The position numbers and the translations under genes are program-made. The notes beneath the pieces were generated by a model. The model made no database searches and was not told the DNA's origin. It saw nothing but the letters and a program-made list of their open reading frames with translations. Positions 8,956 through 19,534 of a DNA stretch of 64,000 nucleotides are shown here, one piece after another. Every line of letters starts with the position of its first letter. Position 1 is the first letter of the stretch. The stretch comes from Segatella oris. Lineage in GTDB: Bacteria > Bacteroidota > Bacteroidia > Bacteroidales > Bacteroidaceae. The stretch is taken from the NCBI RefSeq assembly GCF_900637655.1, contig NZ_LR134384.1:1798001-1862000 (forward strand). Direction: 5' to 3'.

Positions 8956-11900
8956 ATGGCTAAAGAAAAAAAGTTTATCACTTGTGATGGTAACACAGCT
9001 GCCGCTCATGTAAGCTACATGTTTACAGAGGTTGCTGCCATCTATCCTATTACTCCGTCATCTCCGATGGCCGAGCATGTAGATGAATGGGCTGCCAAAG
9101 GTCGTAAGAACCTATTTGGTCAGACAGTTTCTATCCAGGAAATGGAGTCTGAGGCAGGTGCAGCAGGTGCCGTTCACGGTTCTTTGCAGGCTGGTGCCCT
9201 CACTTCTACCTACACAGCATCACAAGGTTTGCTGCTGATGATTCCTAATATGTACAAGATTGCAGGTGAATTGCTTCCATGCGTATTCAACGTTTCTGCT
9301 CGTACATTGGCATCTCATTCTCTTTGTATCTTCGGTGATCACCAGGATGTAATGGCCTGTCGACAGACGGGATTCGCTATGTTCTGTTCAGGTTCTGTTC
9401 AGGAAGTAATGGATCTTTCTGCTGTTCCTCACTTGGCAACACTTGAAACATCTGTTCCTTTCATCAATTTCTTCGATGGTTTCCGTACTTCTCATGAGTA
9501 CCACAAGGTTGAAGAAATGGATATGGAAGACGTTCGTTCACTCGTTAATCCTGAGTTTATCAAGAACTTCCGTGATCGCGCACTCACTCCTGAACGCCCC
9601 GTAACACGTGGTACAGCTGAAAACCCAGAAACTTTCTTCACGCATCGTGAGGCTTCTAACCAGTACTATGACCGCATTCCTGCTATCGTTGAGAAGTATC
9701 TGGGTGAGATTTCCAAGATTACCGGTCGTGAATATCACCTCTTTAACTACTATGGTGCAAAGGATGCTGAAAACATTATCGTCCTCATGGGGTCTGCTAC
9801 AGAGCCAGCTCGTGAGGCTATTGACTTCCTTGTAAAGCAGGGAAAGAAGGTAGGTATGGTTGCAGTTCACCTATATCGTCCATTCTCTGTTGAGGCTATT
9901 CGTGAAGCAATCCCAGCGACGGTCAAGCGCATTGCCGTACTCGACCGTACCAAGGAACCGGGAGCAGAAGGCGAACCATTGTATCTCGATGTGAAGAGTG
10001 CCCTCTATGACGATCCACGTAAACCGCTGATTGTCGGTGGTCGCTATGGTCTCGGCTCTTCAGATACAACTCCAGCCAAGATTATCTCTGTGTTCAACAA
10101 CCTCGAGTTGCCTATGCCAAAGAACCACTTCACAGTGGGCATCGTAGACGATGTTACTTTTACTTCACTTCCTGAAGTTGAGGAAATCCCAATGGGTGGC
10201 GCAAGTCTGTTCGAAGCTAAGTTCTATGGCTTGGGTGCTGACGGTACAGTTGGTGCCAACAAGAACTCTGTTCAGATTATTGGTAATAACACCAGTAAAT
10301 ACTGTCAGGCTTATTTCAGCTACGATTCTAAGAAGTCTGGTGGTTTCACTTGTTCACATCTTCGCTTCGGTGATGAGCCAATCCATTCTTCATATCAGGT
10401 AAATACGCCTAACTTTGTGGCTTGCCACGTTCAGGCTTACCTCCACATGTACGATGTAACTCGTGGTTTGCGCGACAATGGAACATTCCTGTTGAACACC
10501 ATTTTCGAAGGCGAAGAACTCGTAAACTTCATTCCAAATAAGGTAAAGGCTCACTTTGCTAAGCACAACATCAAGGTATATTATATCAATGCAACAAAGA
10601 TTGCACAGGAGATTGGACTTGGCAACCGAACCAATACTATCCTGCAATCTGCATTCTTCCGCATTACTCAGGTTATCCCAACCGAACTTGCTGTTGAGCA
10701 GATGAAGGCATTTATCGTGAAGTCTTATGGCAAGAAGGGACAAGACATTGTCGACAAGAACTATGCTGCTGTTGACCGTGGTGATGAATATAAAGAACTG
10801 ACCATTGATCCTGCATGGGCTAATCTACCTGCTGACGAAGATAAAGATGGCAACGTTCCGGCATTCATTAAGGAAATTGTTCGTCCTATCAATGCACAGG
10901 CAGGAGATTTGCTGAAAGTATCTGATTTCGTAAAACATGGCACTGTTGATGGCACATGGAAGAATGGCACAGCAGCCTATGAAAAACGTGGTGTAGCAGC
11001 ATTCGTTCCTGTTTGGAAACCAGAAAACTGTATCCAGTGTAACAAGTGCGCCTACAGTTGTCCTCATGCAACTATCCGTCCGTTTGTTCTTAACGAAAAA
11101 GAAAAGGGTGACTTCGGAGATGAGACCATTGATATCCTCGCTCCAAAGCAACTTAAAGGTATGCAATTCCGCATTCAAGTTGATGTTCTCGACTGCCTTG
11201 GCTGTGGTAACTGTGCTGACATCTGCCCAGGTAAAAAGGGTGAAAAAGCGCTCGTTATGGCTCCGTTCAATGTTGACGCTCCTGATATGATCAAGGAGAT
11301 GAACAATTGGGAACACATGGTTAAGAATGTAACTTCTAAGCAAGATCTCGTAGATATCAAGCAGAGTCCGAAGAACAGTCAGTTCGCACAACCATTGTTT
11401 GAATTCTCCGGTGCATGCTCAGGTTGTGGTGAAACTCCTTACGTAAAGCTCATTTCTCAACTCTTCGGCGACCGTGAAATGATTGCAAACGCTACAGGTT
11501 GCTCATCTATTTATTCTGCTTCAATCCCATCAACTCCATATACAACAAACGAAAAGGGACAAGGCCCAGCCTTTGATAACTCTCTGTTTGAAGACTTCTG
11601 TGAGTTTGGTTTGGGTATGGCCATGGGTAACAAGAAGATGAAAGAGCGCATTGTGAAACTACTCAACGATGCAATGGCTCATGAGGATAATCCTGCAGAA
11701 TTCAAGGCAGCAGCAGAAAAATGGATTGCAGGAAAAGATGATGCTGATGCTTCAAAAGAGGCTGCAGCAGAGCTCAAGCCGCTCATTAAAGCTGGTGCAG
11801 AAGCCGGATGTCCAATCTGCAAGGAACTCCAGACACTTGAACATTACCTCGTTAAACGCAGTCAATGGATTATCGGTGGCGACGGTGCTTCTTATGATAT

Positions 11901-12546
11901 CGGCTATGGTGGTCTCGACCATGTACTCTCTACAGGTGAAGATGTGAATATTCTCGTACTTGATACAGAGGTTTATTCTAACACCGGTGGTCAGAGTTCC
12001 AAGGCTACTCCACTTGGTGCCATCGCTCAGTTTGCTGCTCAAGGTAAGCGCATCCGCAAGAAAGATCTTGGCTTAATGCAAACCACTTATGGTTATGTAT
12101 ATGTGGCCCAGATTGCTATGGGTGCAGACAATGCACAGACATTGAAGGCTATCCGTGAAGCTGAAGCTTATCCAGGGCCATCACTCATCATTGCATACGC
12201 ACCATGTATCAACCATGGTATCAAGGGGACCAAGAACATGAAGCGTAGCATGGGACGCAGCCAGAACGAGGAAAAACTTGCTGTCGACTGTGGTTACTGG
12301 CACTTGTGGCGCTATGATCCACGCTTGGCAGATGAAGGGAAGAACCCATTCCAGTTGGATTCTAAGGCTCCCAATTTTGCTGATTTCCGTGAGTTCCTCA
12401 TGGGTGAAGTTCGTTATTCCTCAGTAGCTAAGGCTTATCCTAACGAAGCTGAAGAACTGTTTGCAGAAGCAGAAAAGATGGCTAAGCTCCGTTATCAGAC
12501 TTACCAGCGTAAGAGCAAGGAAGACTGGAGCGAGACTATTGACTAA
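8956..12546 (+). CDS. nifJ: Pyruvate:ferredoxin (flavodoxin) oxidoreductase
   Basis: A 1196-residue single-chain PFOR that converts pyruvate and CoA to acetyl-CoA and CO2 while reducing ferredoxin or flavodoxin, the central pyruvate step of anaerobes. In order: the pyrimidine-binding domain (YPITPSSPMAEHVDEWA near residue 35), transketolase-like domain II, the EKR region, two 4Fe-4S clusters (Cys692/695/698/702 and Cys747/750/753/757), further cluster cysteines in CSGCGE, and the TPP site with GGDGASYDIG (Asp976) and SNTGGQ. The length is normal for the family. The ATG is preceded by an A-rich leader; no standard -7 box is obvious. A strong terminator follows. Confidence 0.97.
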   Translation: MAKEKKFITCDGNTAAAHVSYMFTEVAAIYPITPSSPMAEHVDEWAAKGRKNLFGQTVSIQEMESEAGAAGAVHGSLQAGALTSTYTASQGLLLMIPNMYKIAGELLPCVFNVSARTLASHSLCIFGDHQDVMACRQTGFAMFCSGSVQEVMDLSAVPHLATLETSVPFINFFDGFRTSHEYHKVEEMDMEDVRSLVNPEFIKNFRDRALTPERPVTRGTAENPETFFTHREASNQYYDRIPAIVEKYLGEISKITGREYHLFNYYGAKDAENIIVLMGSATEPAREAIDFLVKQGKKVGMVAVHLYRPFSVEAIREAIPATVKRIAVLDRTKEPGAEGEPLYLDVKSALYDDPRKPLIVGGRYGLGSSDTTPAKIISVFNNLELPMPKNHFTVGIVDDVTFTSLPEVEEIPMGGASLFEAKFYGLGADGTVGANKNSVQIIGNNTSKYCQAYFSYDSKKSGGFTCSHLRFGDEPIHSSYQVNTPNFVACHVQAYLHMYDVTRGLRDNGTFLLNTIFEGEELVNFIPNKVKAHFAKHNIKVYYINATKIAQEIGLGNRTNTILQSAFFRITQVIPTELAVEQMKAFIVKSYGKKGQDIVDKNYAAVDRGDEYKELTIDPAWANLPADEDKDGNVPAFIKEIVRPINAQAGDLLKVSDFVKHGTVDGTWKNGTAAYEKRGVAAFVPVWKPENCIQCNKCAYSCPHATIRPFVLNEKEKGDFGDETIDILAPKQLKGMQFRIQVDVLDCLGCGNCADICPGKKGEKALVMAPFNVDAPDMIKEMNNWEHMVKNVTSKQDLVDIKQSPKNSQFAQPLFEFSGACSGCGETPYVKLISQLFGDREMIANATGCSSIYSASIPSTPYTTNEKGQGPAFDNSLFEDFCEFGLGMAMGNKKMKERIVKLLNDAMAHEDNPAEFKAAAEKWIAGKDDADASKEAAAELKPLIKAGAEAGCPICKELQTLEHYLVKRSQWIIGGDGASYDIGYGGLDHVLSTGEDVNILVLDTEVYSNTGGQSSKATPLGAIAQFAAQGKRIRKKDLGLMQTTYGYVYVAQIAMGADNAQTLKAIREAEAYPGPSLIIAYAPCINHGIKGTKNMKRSMGRSQNEEKLAVDCGYWHLWRYDPRLADEGKNPFQLDSKAPNFADFREFLMGEVRYSSVAKAYPNEAEELFAEAEKMAKLRYQTYQRKSKEDWSETID

Positions 12547-12567
12547 AATCAATATGCATATAAAAAG

Positions 12568-12597
12568 AAGACGCACATCAATGTGCGTCTTTTTTTA
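12568..12597 (+). terminator. Terminator of nifJ
   Basis: AAGACGCACAT (12568-12578) pairs with ATGTGCGTCTT (12581-12591), and an unbroken T-run follows. It starts 22 nt after the nifJ stop. Confidence 0.88.
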
Positions 12598-13043
12598 TGT
12601 GAAAAAGCTTCTCTCCATAGTTCGTCATCAGTCAACTATAACTTAGAATATATTATAAAGCATATTACAAAAGATCTCATTCTTTCTATAAAGTAAATGA
12701 ATGACGTTCTAACTTTATAAATTGTGAACAGAATTTTAACCTTTGAGAATACTACCAATTAAAAAATAAAAGACAGAAAAACAGGCCTAAATTTATAAGA
12801 TCAAAGACCTTTCCTGTGAAGAAAACCATTTAATGCTATAACTTGAGTCAGATTATATTTCTATATGAGTTGAATTGTCGTACAATCAAATGCAAATTTC
12901 AAGGTAATCTGATACAAAACACAACTAATTTCAGCATGTTCTTGTTTGACAATTCGTATAGAATAGTTGTAATATATTAATAGTTAAAAATTATGAACAA
13001 ATTAAAAAACAGAGTTTATCTTGATCGAGGGAAACTCTAATTT

Positions 13044-14272
13044 GGTACTGTCTTTCAAAGTGTGTAAGTATTCCTTCTATTCTATTCTCTCTTTCCATTC
13101 GTTTTCTATCTTCTGTTTCCAGTTTTTAAATTGATATATTCTTCTGGCATATGTCTTCTTTGTTTCCTCCACAGCCACAGCAGCCAATAGGAATATCACT
13201 GACTTGTCTGACGGCATAGAGGTCCTCATACTTACGGTTCTCTTGTATTTTCTGTTTAACCTTTCAATCCAGTTGGTCGTGTATATGCACCTTTGTACTT
13301 CTATGGGGAAGTCCATGTACGTGAAGTAAGCTGCGTTACGCTCCGCCTTATACCTTCTCAAGGTTGGGTACTTCTTTTCCCATTTGGTTACAAAAGTAAT
13401 GAAATGTCCGTATCCCTGCAAGGATTTCATCTCTTTGTTCTCCAAGGAAAACACTTCGCCAAGTTCCCGGGCCACTTCCGGCTTATCCTTATGGGATACG
13501 CTACCAAGTATCTGTCGCTTGACATGTGCCACACAGAACTGGTGGGCTGCCTGCGGAAAGGCAGCACAGACGGCATTCTCTATGCCTTGCAGCGCATCGG
13601 AAACGACAAGGTCAATTCCCTCGACGCCCCTTTCTTTCAACGCCTCAAGCTCCTCTTTCCAGCATACGGCCCCTTCTGTGGGATGGTTGACTACGGTGAG
13701 CACTTCCCTGCTTCCGTCCTCCAACACCCCCAGCATGGTAAGACGGCTAAGTAATGCGGGGACAAGGCACGACCGAGCCACTGCTCAACGTCTTCACGGC
13801 AACACCTGGACAGATAGGAAACCTGCTGCCTGCTGTAAGCGCGGCCATAGATGCTGTCGGAGAACTCGCCTATCTGTTGCGTAGTAAGTCCCTTGGTGTA
13901 GAGAAGGTTGAACAGCCTCACACGTTCCTCGCTTTCATTGCGTATCAGGCCCAGGAGAACGGGATAGAAGTTGCCGCTGCGGCTGCGGGGGACGCGCAGG
14001 GAAAACTCAAAGCCGTGACTGTACCAACGTCGAGAACGGAAACCGTTGCATTGCTCATTGCCGTTTGCACTGACGAAAAGCTCCCGTTCATGAAACATCA
14101 AGGAGTTCATAATTAAAGACAGAAGGGTGACAAAACCCTCGCTACTGCTTGTGTAATTCGAAAGAATTTCCGAAATTTGTGAATGTGTAAGTTTCATTTG
14201 TTCGTTTCTTTATTGTTTTCAAGTACAAAGATAAGAATTAAATGGGCTTACACACTTTTATAGGATACTACC
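13044..14272 (-). mobile_element. Degenerate IS256-family insertion sequence
   Basis: About 1229 bp bounded by imperfect inverted repeats of 25-26 bp (13044-13068 and 14247-14272), both carrying the AAAGTGTGTAAG end. Inside is one minus-strand transposase gene broken by a deletion and frameshift. The immediate 8-bp flanks (TCTAATTT and TGTAAATT) are not identical. A 13-bp direct repeat, GAAACTCTAATTT, sits at 13031-13043 and at 14301-14313, so the inserted unit may include 28 extra bases on the right. Confidence 0.8.
13077..14197 (-). pseudogene. IS256-family (mutator-type) transposase, frameshifted and internally deleted
   Basis: The N-terminal part (13691-14197, starting MKLTHSQISEILSNY) reads to WLGRALSPHY and then leaves frame. 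The C-terminal part continues in another frame to 13077 with TMLGVLEDGSREVL, the second catalytic Asp in DLVVSDALQGI, the HQFCVAHVKR segment and the TNWIERLNRK motif with the catalytic Glu. At the junction (near 13750) about 26 codons normally present between these segments, including the first catalytic Asp, are missing. The element should not be able to move by itself. The estimate of missing codons rests on family knowledge. Confidence 0.85.
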
Positions 14273-14486
14273 TGTAAATTATCATCAGATTTTAACACTT
14301 GAAACTCTAATTTCAAATTTGCAAATCTGACGAAAGCAATTGTAAATATTCTTAAGAAAAATTAAATCATACAGCCATATATGGAATTACATGAAGAGAA
14401 CTATCTCGTCATGTTAATGACAATACAACGCTATACAAGACACGCTCTTATGAGATATATAATAAAATATCCAACGCTGTTGCCAT

Positions 14487-15059
14487 TCAAAACTTCAAGA
14501 GTTCCTCATAGATACGCTGTACCGGCAACCCCATCACATTAAAATAACTTCCTTTCAGTGAAGTAACACCTATATAGCCAATCCATTCCTGTATTCCATA
14601 TGCTCCTGCCTTATCAAAAGGCTTGTATCTTTCAACATAATAGTTGATTTCGGCATCGCTCAACGCCCTGAATGTAACTTCGGTTGTCACGTTGAAGCTA
14701 CGTTGTTTCTCTAAAGTTGTCAAACTTACTCCCGTGACGACATGATGTGTTCGGCCGCTCAGCAAACGCAACATGCGATAAGCGTCAGCCTCATTACTCG
14801 GTTTTCCCAAAATTATATCATCCACGACAACAACAGTATCGGCCGTCAACACCAACTCATTAGCAGTCATGGTGTCACGATAAGCAGCAGCTTTCAACTG
14901 TGAAAGATACAAGGGAACCTCGTCTGACGGTAGGTTTTCAGGATAAGTTTCATCTATCCCTTCTTTCACAACGACCTCAAAAGCTATGTCTAAACCTGCA
15001 AGCAGTTCTTTCCTGCGAGGAGAATTACTTGCCAAAATAATCTTATACTTATTATCCAT
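14487..15059 (-). CDS. maf: Maf-family nucleoside triphosphate pyrophosphatase
   Basis: A 190-residue Maf-like protein that hydrolyses non-canonical or modified nucleoside triphosphates such as dTTP/UTP or m5UTP to monophosphates. The signature ASNSPRRKELL lies at residues 10-20, with the later conserved DTVVVVDDIILGKP and YKPFDKAGAYGIQEW segments. The start is the ATG at 15059; an upstream in-frame start would run into kdsC. It is the last gene of a four-gene minus-strand operon and follows kdsC by 13 nt. Confidence 0.93.
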   Translation of the reverse strand: MDNKYKIILASNSPRRKELLAGLDIAFEVVVKEGIDETYPENLPSDEVPLYLSQLKAAAYRDTMTANELVLTADTVVVVDDIILGKPSNEADAYRMLRLLSGRTHHVVTGVSLTTLEKQRSFNVTTEVTFRALSDAEINYYVERYKPFDKAGAYGIQEWIGYIGVTSLKGSYFNVMGLPVQRIYEELLKF

Positions 15060-15072
15060 ACATCCCTGTGTA

Positions 15073-15597
15073 TTACCAACCGAAAGCCTTTTCCTCACTC
15101 ATCCATTTACCTTGCGCCCGCAATACCTGCTCAATGACATCGCGACCACACCCATATCCACCTGCCTTAGAACTGATATAGAGTGATATATCTTTGATAT
15201 CAGAGACCGCGTCTGCCGGACAACAAGGACAACCACAACGACACATCACCTCGTAATCCGGTATGTCATCCCCCATATATAACACCTCTTCATCACTGAC
15301 GTGCATTTGTTCTAATAGACTTTCATAAGTCTTTATTTTTACAGAACACCCCATACAGACATGCTGAACACCTAAACTTTCATAACGCAATCTTACAGCT
15401 TCAGTCTTTCCTCCGGTAAGAATAACTATTTGAAGGCCCATTTTAACGGCCAATTGGATAGCATAGCCATCTTTGATATTCACCGTACGCAGTGGTTCTC
15501 CTGTATGTGAAAGCACAATTGTTTCAGCTGAAAGTACACCGTCTACATCAAAGATGATGGCTTTTATCTTTGTTAAATCATAATTGATCATATTCAT
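15073..15597 (-). CDS. kdsC: KdsC-like HAD phosphatase (KDO 8-phosphate phosphatase)
   Basis: A 174-residue C0-type HAD hydrolase. HAD motif I is FDVDGV (16-21, nucleophile Asp17); motif II is ILTGG; motif III/IV is MGDDIPD. This compact, capless layout is that of KdsC, which removes phosphate from KDO 8-phosphate in lipopolysaccharide inner-core synthesis and works as a tetramer. Its start overlaps the preceding DUF2520 gene by 4 nt (ATGA), so translation is coupled. Two extra cysteines (CRCGCPCC) near the C-terminal side are unusual. Confidence 0.85.
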   Translation of the reverse strand: MNMINYDLTKIKAIIFDVDGVLSAETIVLSHTGEPLRTVNIKDGYAIQLAVKMGLQIVILTGGKTEAVRLRYESLGVQHVCMGCSVKIKTYESLLEQMHVSDEEVLYMGDDIPDYEVMCRCGCPCCPADAVSDIKDISLYISSKAGGYGCGRDVIEQVLRAQGKWMSEEKAFGW

Positions 15598-16379
15598 TTT
15601 TTGTTGTTTATTATTGCTGTTTGATGAATGGATTTGCTCATCAGCTCATAGAGGTTCTGCCACAATGGAGATGCAGCCAACAACATCTTATGTTTTTCCA
15701 TCACATTCTCATCATAACGGACTGCCGGCCCAGTCTGGGCATGAGCAGGCGAAAGTTCATGCACCTTATGTGCCGTCTCATCAATTAGCGGCAGGAGTAC
15801 ATCGAAAGGAACACTATGGGCAGCCAGCAATTCTGATGAGATTTCATAACAATGATTCACGAAATTGCAGGCAAATACTGCTGCAAGATGAAGATATTTC
15901 CTGTCAGCAGATGACAGCGTGTATACCTTAGTAGATATTGAAAGGGCAAGAGTTTTTATTTTTTCTAAAACAGAATTATCACAAGCTTCTATAAAACAAG
16001 GGAGTGACCTAAAGTCAACAACTCTTTCCTTTGAGAAGGTCTGCATTGGATAGAGTACCCCATAACGCACAGCGCTACCTTCAAATAACGCCATTGGCAC
16101 ACTGCCTGCTGTATGCAAGAAAATCTTATCTGATTTGTTTTTACAAACATCAGCTATCACTTCCTGTAATACACTATCCTTCAATGAAAGAATATAAACA
16201 TCAGCATCATTATTTATTTCAGAAAACTGATTGACTGCTTTTGCTTCCAGACGAGAAGCCAAACTGACAGCATTCAAAAGCCGGCGACTGTACACTTGCA
16301 CAATCTGATGACCTGCATTTTTTAACGCTACACCAATGTTAGTAGCCAGATTTCCTGAACCAATAAGAGTAATTTTCAT
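15594..16379 (-). CDS. Rossmann-like and DUF2520 domain protein
   Basis: A 261-residue protein with an N-terminal Rossmann motif ([13 protein letters not shown], residues 7-19) related to ProC/F420-dependent oxidoreductases, and a C-terminal all-alpha DUF2520 domain with [12 protein letters not shown] and [13 protein letters not shown]. The family is widespread in Bacteroidetes, nearly always beside kdsC and maf. Its reaction is not established; it may be an NAD(P)-dependent dehydrogenase. It overlaps both neighbours by 4 nt, showing tight coupling. Confidence 0.88.
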   Translation of the reverse strand: MKITLIGSGNLATNIGVALKNAGHQIVQVYSRRLLNAVSLASRLEAKAVNQFSEINNDADVYILSLKDSVLQEVIADVCKNKSDKIFLHTAGSVPMALFEGSAVRYGVLYPMQTFSKERVVDFRSLPCFIEACDNSVLEKIKTLALSISTKVYTLSSADRKYLHLAAVFACNFVNHCYEISSELLAAHSVPFDVLLPLIDETAHKVHELSPAHAQTGPAVRYDENVMEKHKMLLAASPLWQNLYELMSKSIHQTAIINNKK

Positions 16380-17008
16380 CGTAGAATCTTCAATTTTTCG
16401 TCTAAGATTGCCTGTCCTTTCTCCGTACAGATGCCTCTCATAAAAAGGAAAATGATATTATATAGGATATGTTTCATACTATAAAGCTGATAAAGTTGGT
16501 GTTCCATGACATGTCGCATGGCTACAGAACTAATCTGCTCCAAAAGGTTATAGTCGACATCTCCACGAAAGTATCCTTCCTCTACCCCACGTTGAAAGAA
16601 CAATTTTCCTTTCTTATTACGCGACTCATGCACGGAGTCAAGATAGGAGATTATACGCGTGTATTTATGCAAATCAACAAAGAAAGCAGGCGAAATGTTC
16701 TGAAACCTCTCGACTTTATAACGATAAAATTCAGCAAAAACGTCCATCACTGAAGTAGCATGTTTAAGCTGGAAATCTTCCATATAGTGGTCATAACAGT
16801 TTTCAGCCTCCCGTATTCCCTCCATCAGTAAATCCTCCTTATTGTCGTAGATTTCATAAAGCGTACGCTTAGATATCCCCAATTTTCTGGCAATATCATC
16901 CATCTTGACCTGTCGGATACCATTCATCATAAATTCATGCATGGCAGTTTCAAGAATACGTCCCTTCAACTGCTCGCGATATTCTGTCGTTGCGTTTGTC
17001 TTATGCAT
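16376..17008 (-). CDS. TetR/AcrR-family transcriptional regulator
   Basis: A 210-residue regulator with an N-terminal TetR helix-turn-helix (IARKLGISKRTLYEIYDNKEDLL, split over two helices) and a ligand-binding helical C-domain. The ATG at 17008 gives MHKTNATTEYREQLK, the usual short lead to the HTH; an in-frame extension upstream would run through the promoter region. A minus-strand -7 box (TAACTTTG, reading from 17055 to 17048) precedes it. It heads the operon with DUF2520, kdsC and maf, and is divergent from the malic enzyme gene, which it could also control. Confidence 0.9.
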   Translation of the reverse strand: MHKTNATTEYREQLKGRILETAMHEFMMNGIRQVKMDDIARKLGISKRTLYEIYDNKEDLLMEGIREAENCYDHYMEDFQLKHATSVMDVFAEFYRYKVERFQNISPAFFVDLHKYTRIISYLDSVHESRNKKGKLFFQRGVEEGYFRGDVDYNLLEQISSVAMRHVMEHQLYQLYSMKHILYNIIFLFMRGICTEKGQAILDEKLKILR

Positions 17009-17098
17009 AAGGATTTGTAGATAAGAAGCCCGTGAGATATTCTTTTGCAAAGTTACAAAAAATAACAAAAAACGCATATTCAATCCCACGTTTTTTGC

Positions 17099-17106
17099 TA
17101 ACTTTG
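17099..17106 (+). promoter_or_regulatory. -7 box for maeB
   Basis: TAACTTTG, 52 nt before the maeB ATG. It lies back to back with the -7 box of the divergent TetR operon (17048-17055), leaving about 43 bp for shared regulation. Confidence 0.6.
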
Positions 17107-17158
17107 CAAGTGATGGAAGGAAAAAAGAAAAAGAAAACAGAACTTTAAATAAACGAAA

Positions 17159-19447
17159 ATGGTAAAAGTTACGAAAGAAGCAGCCTTGGCCTATCATGAA
17201 AATGGGCGTCCGGGCAAGATAGAAGTGAAGCCGACAAAGCCCTACCACACACAAACAGACTTGAGTTTGGCCTATTCACCAGGTGTTGCTTTCCCCTGTC
17301 TTGAAATCCAGGCCAACCCCGATGATGTCTACAAATATACCGACAAAGGCAATCTTGTTGCTGTTATCAGCAATGGCACCGCCGTCTTAGGTCTCGGAGA
17401 TATCGGTGCTATGAGTGGCAAACCGGTAATGGAGGGGAAAGGATTACTTTTCAAAATCTATGGTGGTATTGATGTTTTCGATATTGAGGTGGCAGAGAAA
17501 GATCCGGAAAAGTTCTGTGAAGCCGTTGAAAGAATAGCCCCGTCATTCGGTGGTATCAATCTGGAAGATATCAAGGCGCCTGAATGTTTCTATATCGAAG
17601 AACGCCTGAAGAAGAGCCTTGACATTCCCGTGATGCACGATGATCAGCATGGAACGGCAATCATTTCAGCTGCCGGACTCATCAATGCGCTCGAAGTGGC
17701 TGGCAAAGACATCAGCAAAGTAAAGATAGTTGTCAATGGGGCGGGAGCTGCAGCAATCAGCTGTACAAAACTGTATGTAGCTCTTGGTGCAAGGGTTGAA
17801 AACATCATCATGCTTGACTCAAAAGGAGTCATCACGGCCGACCGCGAGAAGCTTACACTGCAGAAAGCTCTCTTTGCTACCAAACGAAAGGATATTCACA
17901 CATTGGAAGAAGCGCTTCAGGGAGCAGACGTATTCCTCGGCCTGAGTAAGGGAAATGTCCTTACACAGGATATGATCCGCAGCATGGCAGACAATCCCAT
18001 TGTTTTTGCATTAGCCAATCCTGTACCTGAAATCTCCTATGACGATGCCATTGCCAGCCGCCCTGACGTATTGATGAGCACCGGGCGAAGCGATTATCCC
18101 AACCAAATCAATAATGTCATCGGCTTCCCCTATATCTTCCGTGGCGCACTCGATGTTCATGCAAAGGCCATCAATGAAGACATGAAGCTTGCTGCAGTAA
18201 AAGCTATTGCAGACTTGGCAAAGCAACCGGTTCCCGATGTAGTCAATGAAATCTATCATGTCACCGATTTGACATTCGGTCCTAAATACTTCATTCCAAA
18301 GCCTGTCGACCCGCGATTGATTACCGAGGTAAGTGCTGCCGTGGCCAAAGCTGCCATGGAAAGCGGAGTGGCCCGTACGCCTGTCAAGGATTGGGAAACC
18401 TATAAAAAAGGATTGCGACAGTTGCTCGGCCAGGAAACCGCATTCACCCGCAAGCTCCATGACACTGCACGTCTGCACCCACAAAAGGTCGTTTTTGCCG
18501 AAGGAGGTCACGCCACGATGATGAAAGCCGCTGTCCAGGCAAAACAGGAAGGTATCTGCGAGCCTATCCTGTTGGGCAATCCTGATCGTCTTCATCGCTT
18601 GGCCAACCGATTGAAGCTTGATCTTAACGGGGTTGAAATCATTGACATGCGTGCTGATCAGGAGCAAGGACGCCGTGCAACTTTTGCCAAACACTTGGCC
18701 GAAAAACGTGCACGACAGGGATATACGTTTGAAGAAGCCTACGACAAAATGTATGAACGCAACTATTTCGGCATGAGTCTGGTGGAGAATGGCTATGCCG
18801 ACGCATTCATAACAGGCCTGTACACCAAATACAGCAACACGATCAAAGTGGCCAAAGAAGTGATTGGCGTAAGACCGGAATACAGGACGTTCGGCACGAT
18901 GCACCTGCTCAACACCAAAAAGGGCATCTATTATATTGCGGATACGCTGATTAATCGCCACCCAGATGAGAATATACTCACGGATATTGCGAAGCTGAGT
19001 GCCCACACGGTGAAGTTCTTCAACGAGGAGCCGGTCATTGCCATGCTGAGCTATTCGAACTTCGGTACAGACGAGATTGGAAGTCCGCTAAAGGTACATA
19101 ATGCCGTCGAACAGATGCAGAAGGAATATCCAGACTTGGCCATTGATGGTGAGATGCAAGTGAATTTCGCACTCAACAAGGAACTTCGTGACGACAAGTT
19201 CCCATTCAGCCGCCTGAAAGGAAAAGATGTCAACACCCTCGTGTTTCCCAACATGAGCAGCGCAAACTGCAGCTATAAACTTCTGCAAGAGCTCAACAAA
19301 GACTGCGAAATCATTGGCCCTATCCAGATGGGACTCAACAAATCTATCCACTTTACCGACTTTGAAAGTTCTGTCAAAGATGTTGTAAACATCACGGCAG
19401 TAGCAGTTATCGATGCTTATGTTGAAAAGGTAAAGAATAACAAATAA
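17159..19447 (+). CDS. maeB: NADP-dependent malic enzyme, MaeB type
   Basis: A 762-residue two-domain protein. The first 420 or so residues are malic enzyme ([27 protein letters not shown], the NAD(P)-binding [12 protein letters not shown]), converting malate to pyruvate and CO2. The rest (from about residue 430) is phosphotransacetylase-like, as in MaeB, where it serves allosteric regulation rather than catalysis. It should feed pyruvate and NADPH in the C4-acid metabolism of this anaerobe. It is monocistronic, with its own promoter and a hairpin terminator 51 nt after the stop. Confidence 0.95.
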   Translation: MVKVTKEAALAYHENGRPGKIEVKPTKPYHTQTDLSLAYSPGVAFPCLEIQANPDDVYKYTDKGNLVAVISNGTAVLGLGDIGAMSGKPVMEGKGLLFKIYGGIDVFDIEVAEKDPEKFCEAVERIAPSFGGINLEDIKAPECFYIEERLKKSLDIPVMHDDQHGTAIISAAGLINALEVAGKDISKVKIVVNGAGAAAISCTKLYVALGARVENIIMLDSKGVITADREKLTLQKALFATKRKDIHTLEEALQGADVFLGLSKGNVLTQDMIRSMADNPIVFALANPVPEISYDDAIASRPDVLMSTGRSDYPNQINNVIGFPYIFRGALDVHAKAINEDMKLAAVKAIADLAKQPVPDVVNEIYHVTDLTFGPKYFIPKPVDPRLITEVSAAVAKAAMESGVARTPVKDWETYKKGLRQLLGQETAFTRKLHDTARLHPQKVVFAEGGHATMMKAAVQAKQEGICEPILLGNPDRLHRLANRLKLDLNGVEIIDMRADQEQGRRATFAKHLAEKRARQGYTFEEAYDKMYERNYFGMSLVENGYADAFITGLYTKYSNTIKVAKEVIGVRPEYRTFGTMHLLNTKKGIYYIADTLINRHPDENILTDIAKLSAHTVKFFNEEPVIAMLSYSNFGTDEIGSPLKVHNAVEQMQKEYPDLAIDGEMQVNFALNKELRDDKFPFSRLKGKDVNTLVFPNMSSANCSYKLLQELNKDCEIIGPIQMGLNKSIHFTDFESSVKDVVNITAVAVIDAYVEKVKNNK

Positions 19448-19498
19448 GCGTTCTGCTACGGTTATAAAAAAAGAGAGCGTAGCAAAATAAACCTGGCT

Positions 19499-19534
19499 CC
19501 CGAAAGTTATTTCGCCTAACTTTCGGGGTCTTTT
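19499..19534 (+). terminator. Terminator of maeB
   Basis: CCCGAAAGTTA (19499-19509) pairs perfectly with TAACTTTCGGG (19517-19527) over a 7-nt loop and runs into GTCTTTTCG. It also falls in the 41-bp register of the repeat array that follows, as if the array grew out of the terminator. Confidence 0.75.

Larger units (their letters stand above)
12733..14375 (+). repeat. Interspersed element, copy C, split by an IS256-family insertion
   Basis: The left part runs from ATTTTAACCTTT (12733-12744) through degenerate 22-bp repeats (about 12880-12935) and TTAAAAAACAG to GAAACTCTAATTT at 13031-13043. The right part resumes with a second GAAACTCTAATTT at 14301-14313 and ends with GTAAATATTCTTAAGAAA. 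Removing the inserted DNA and one 13-bp copy gives 71 nt between TTAAAAAACAG and the following ATTG, matching copies B (70) and E (71). The element therefore predates the IS insertion. Confidence 0.7.

Noticed and set aside
13691..13781. Programmed frameshift making a functional IS256 transposase
   Set aside because: The two frames cannot be joined by a simple slip: about 26 codons including the first catalytic Asp are missing at the junction.
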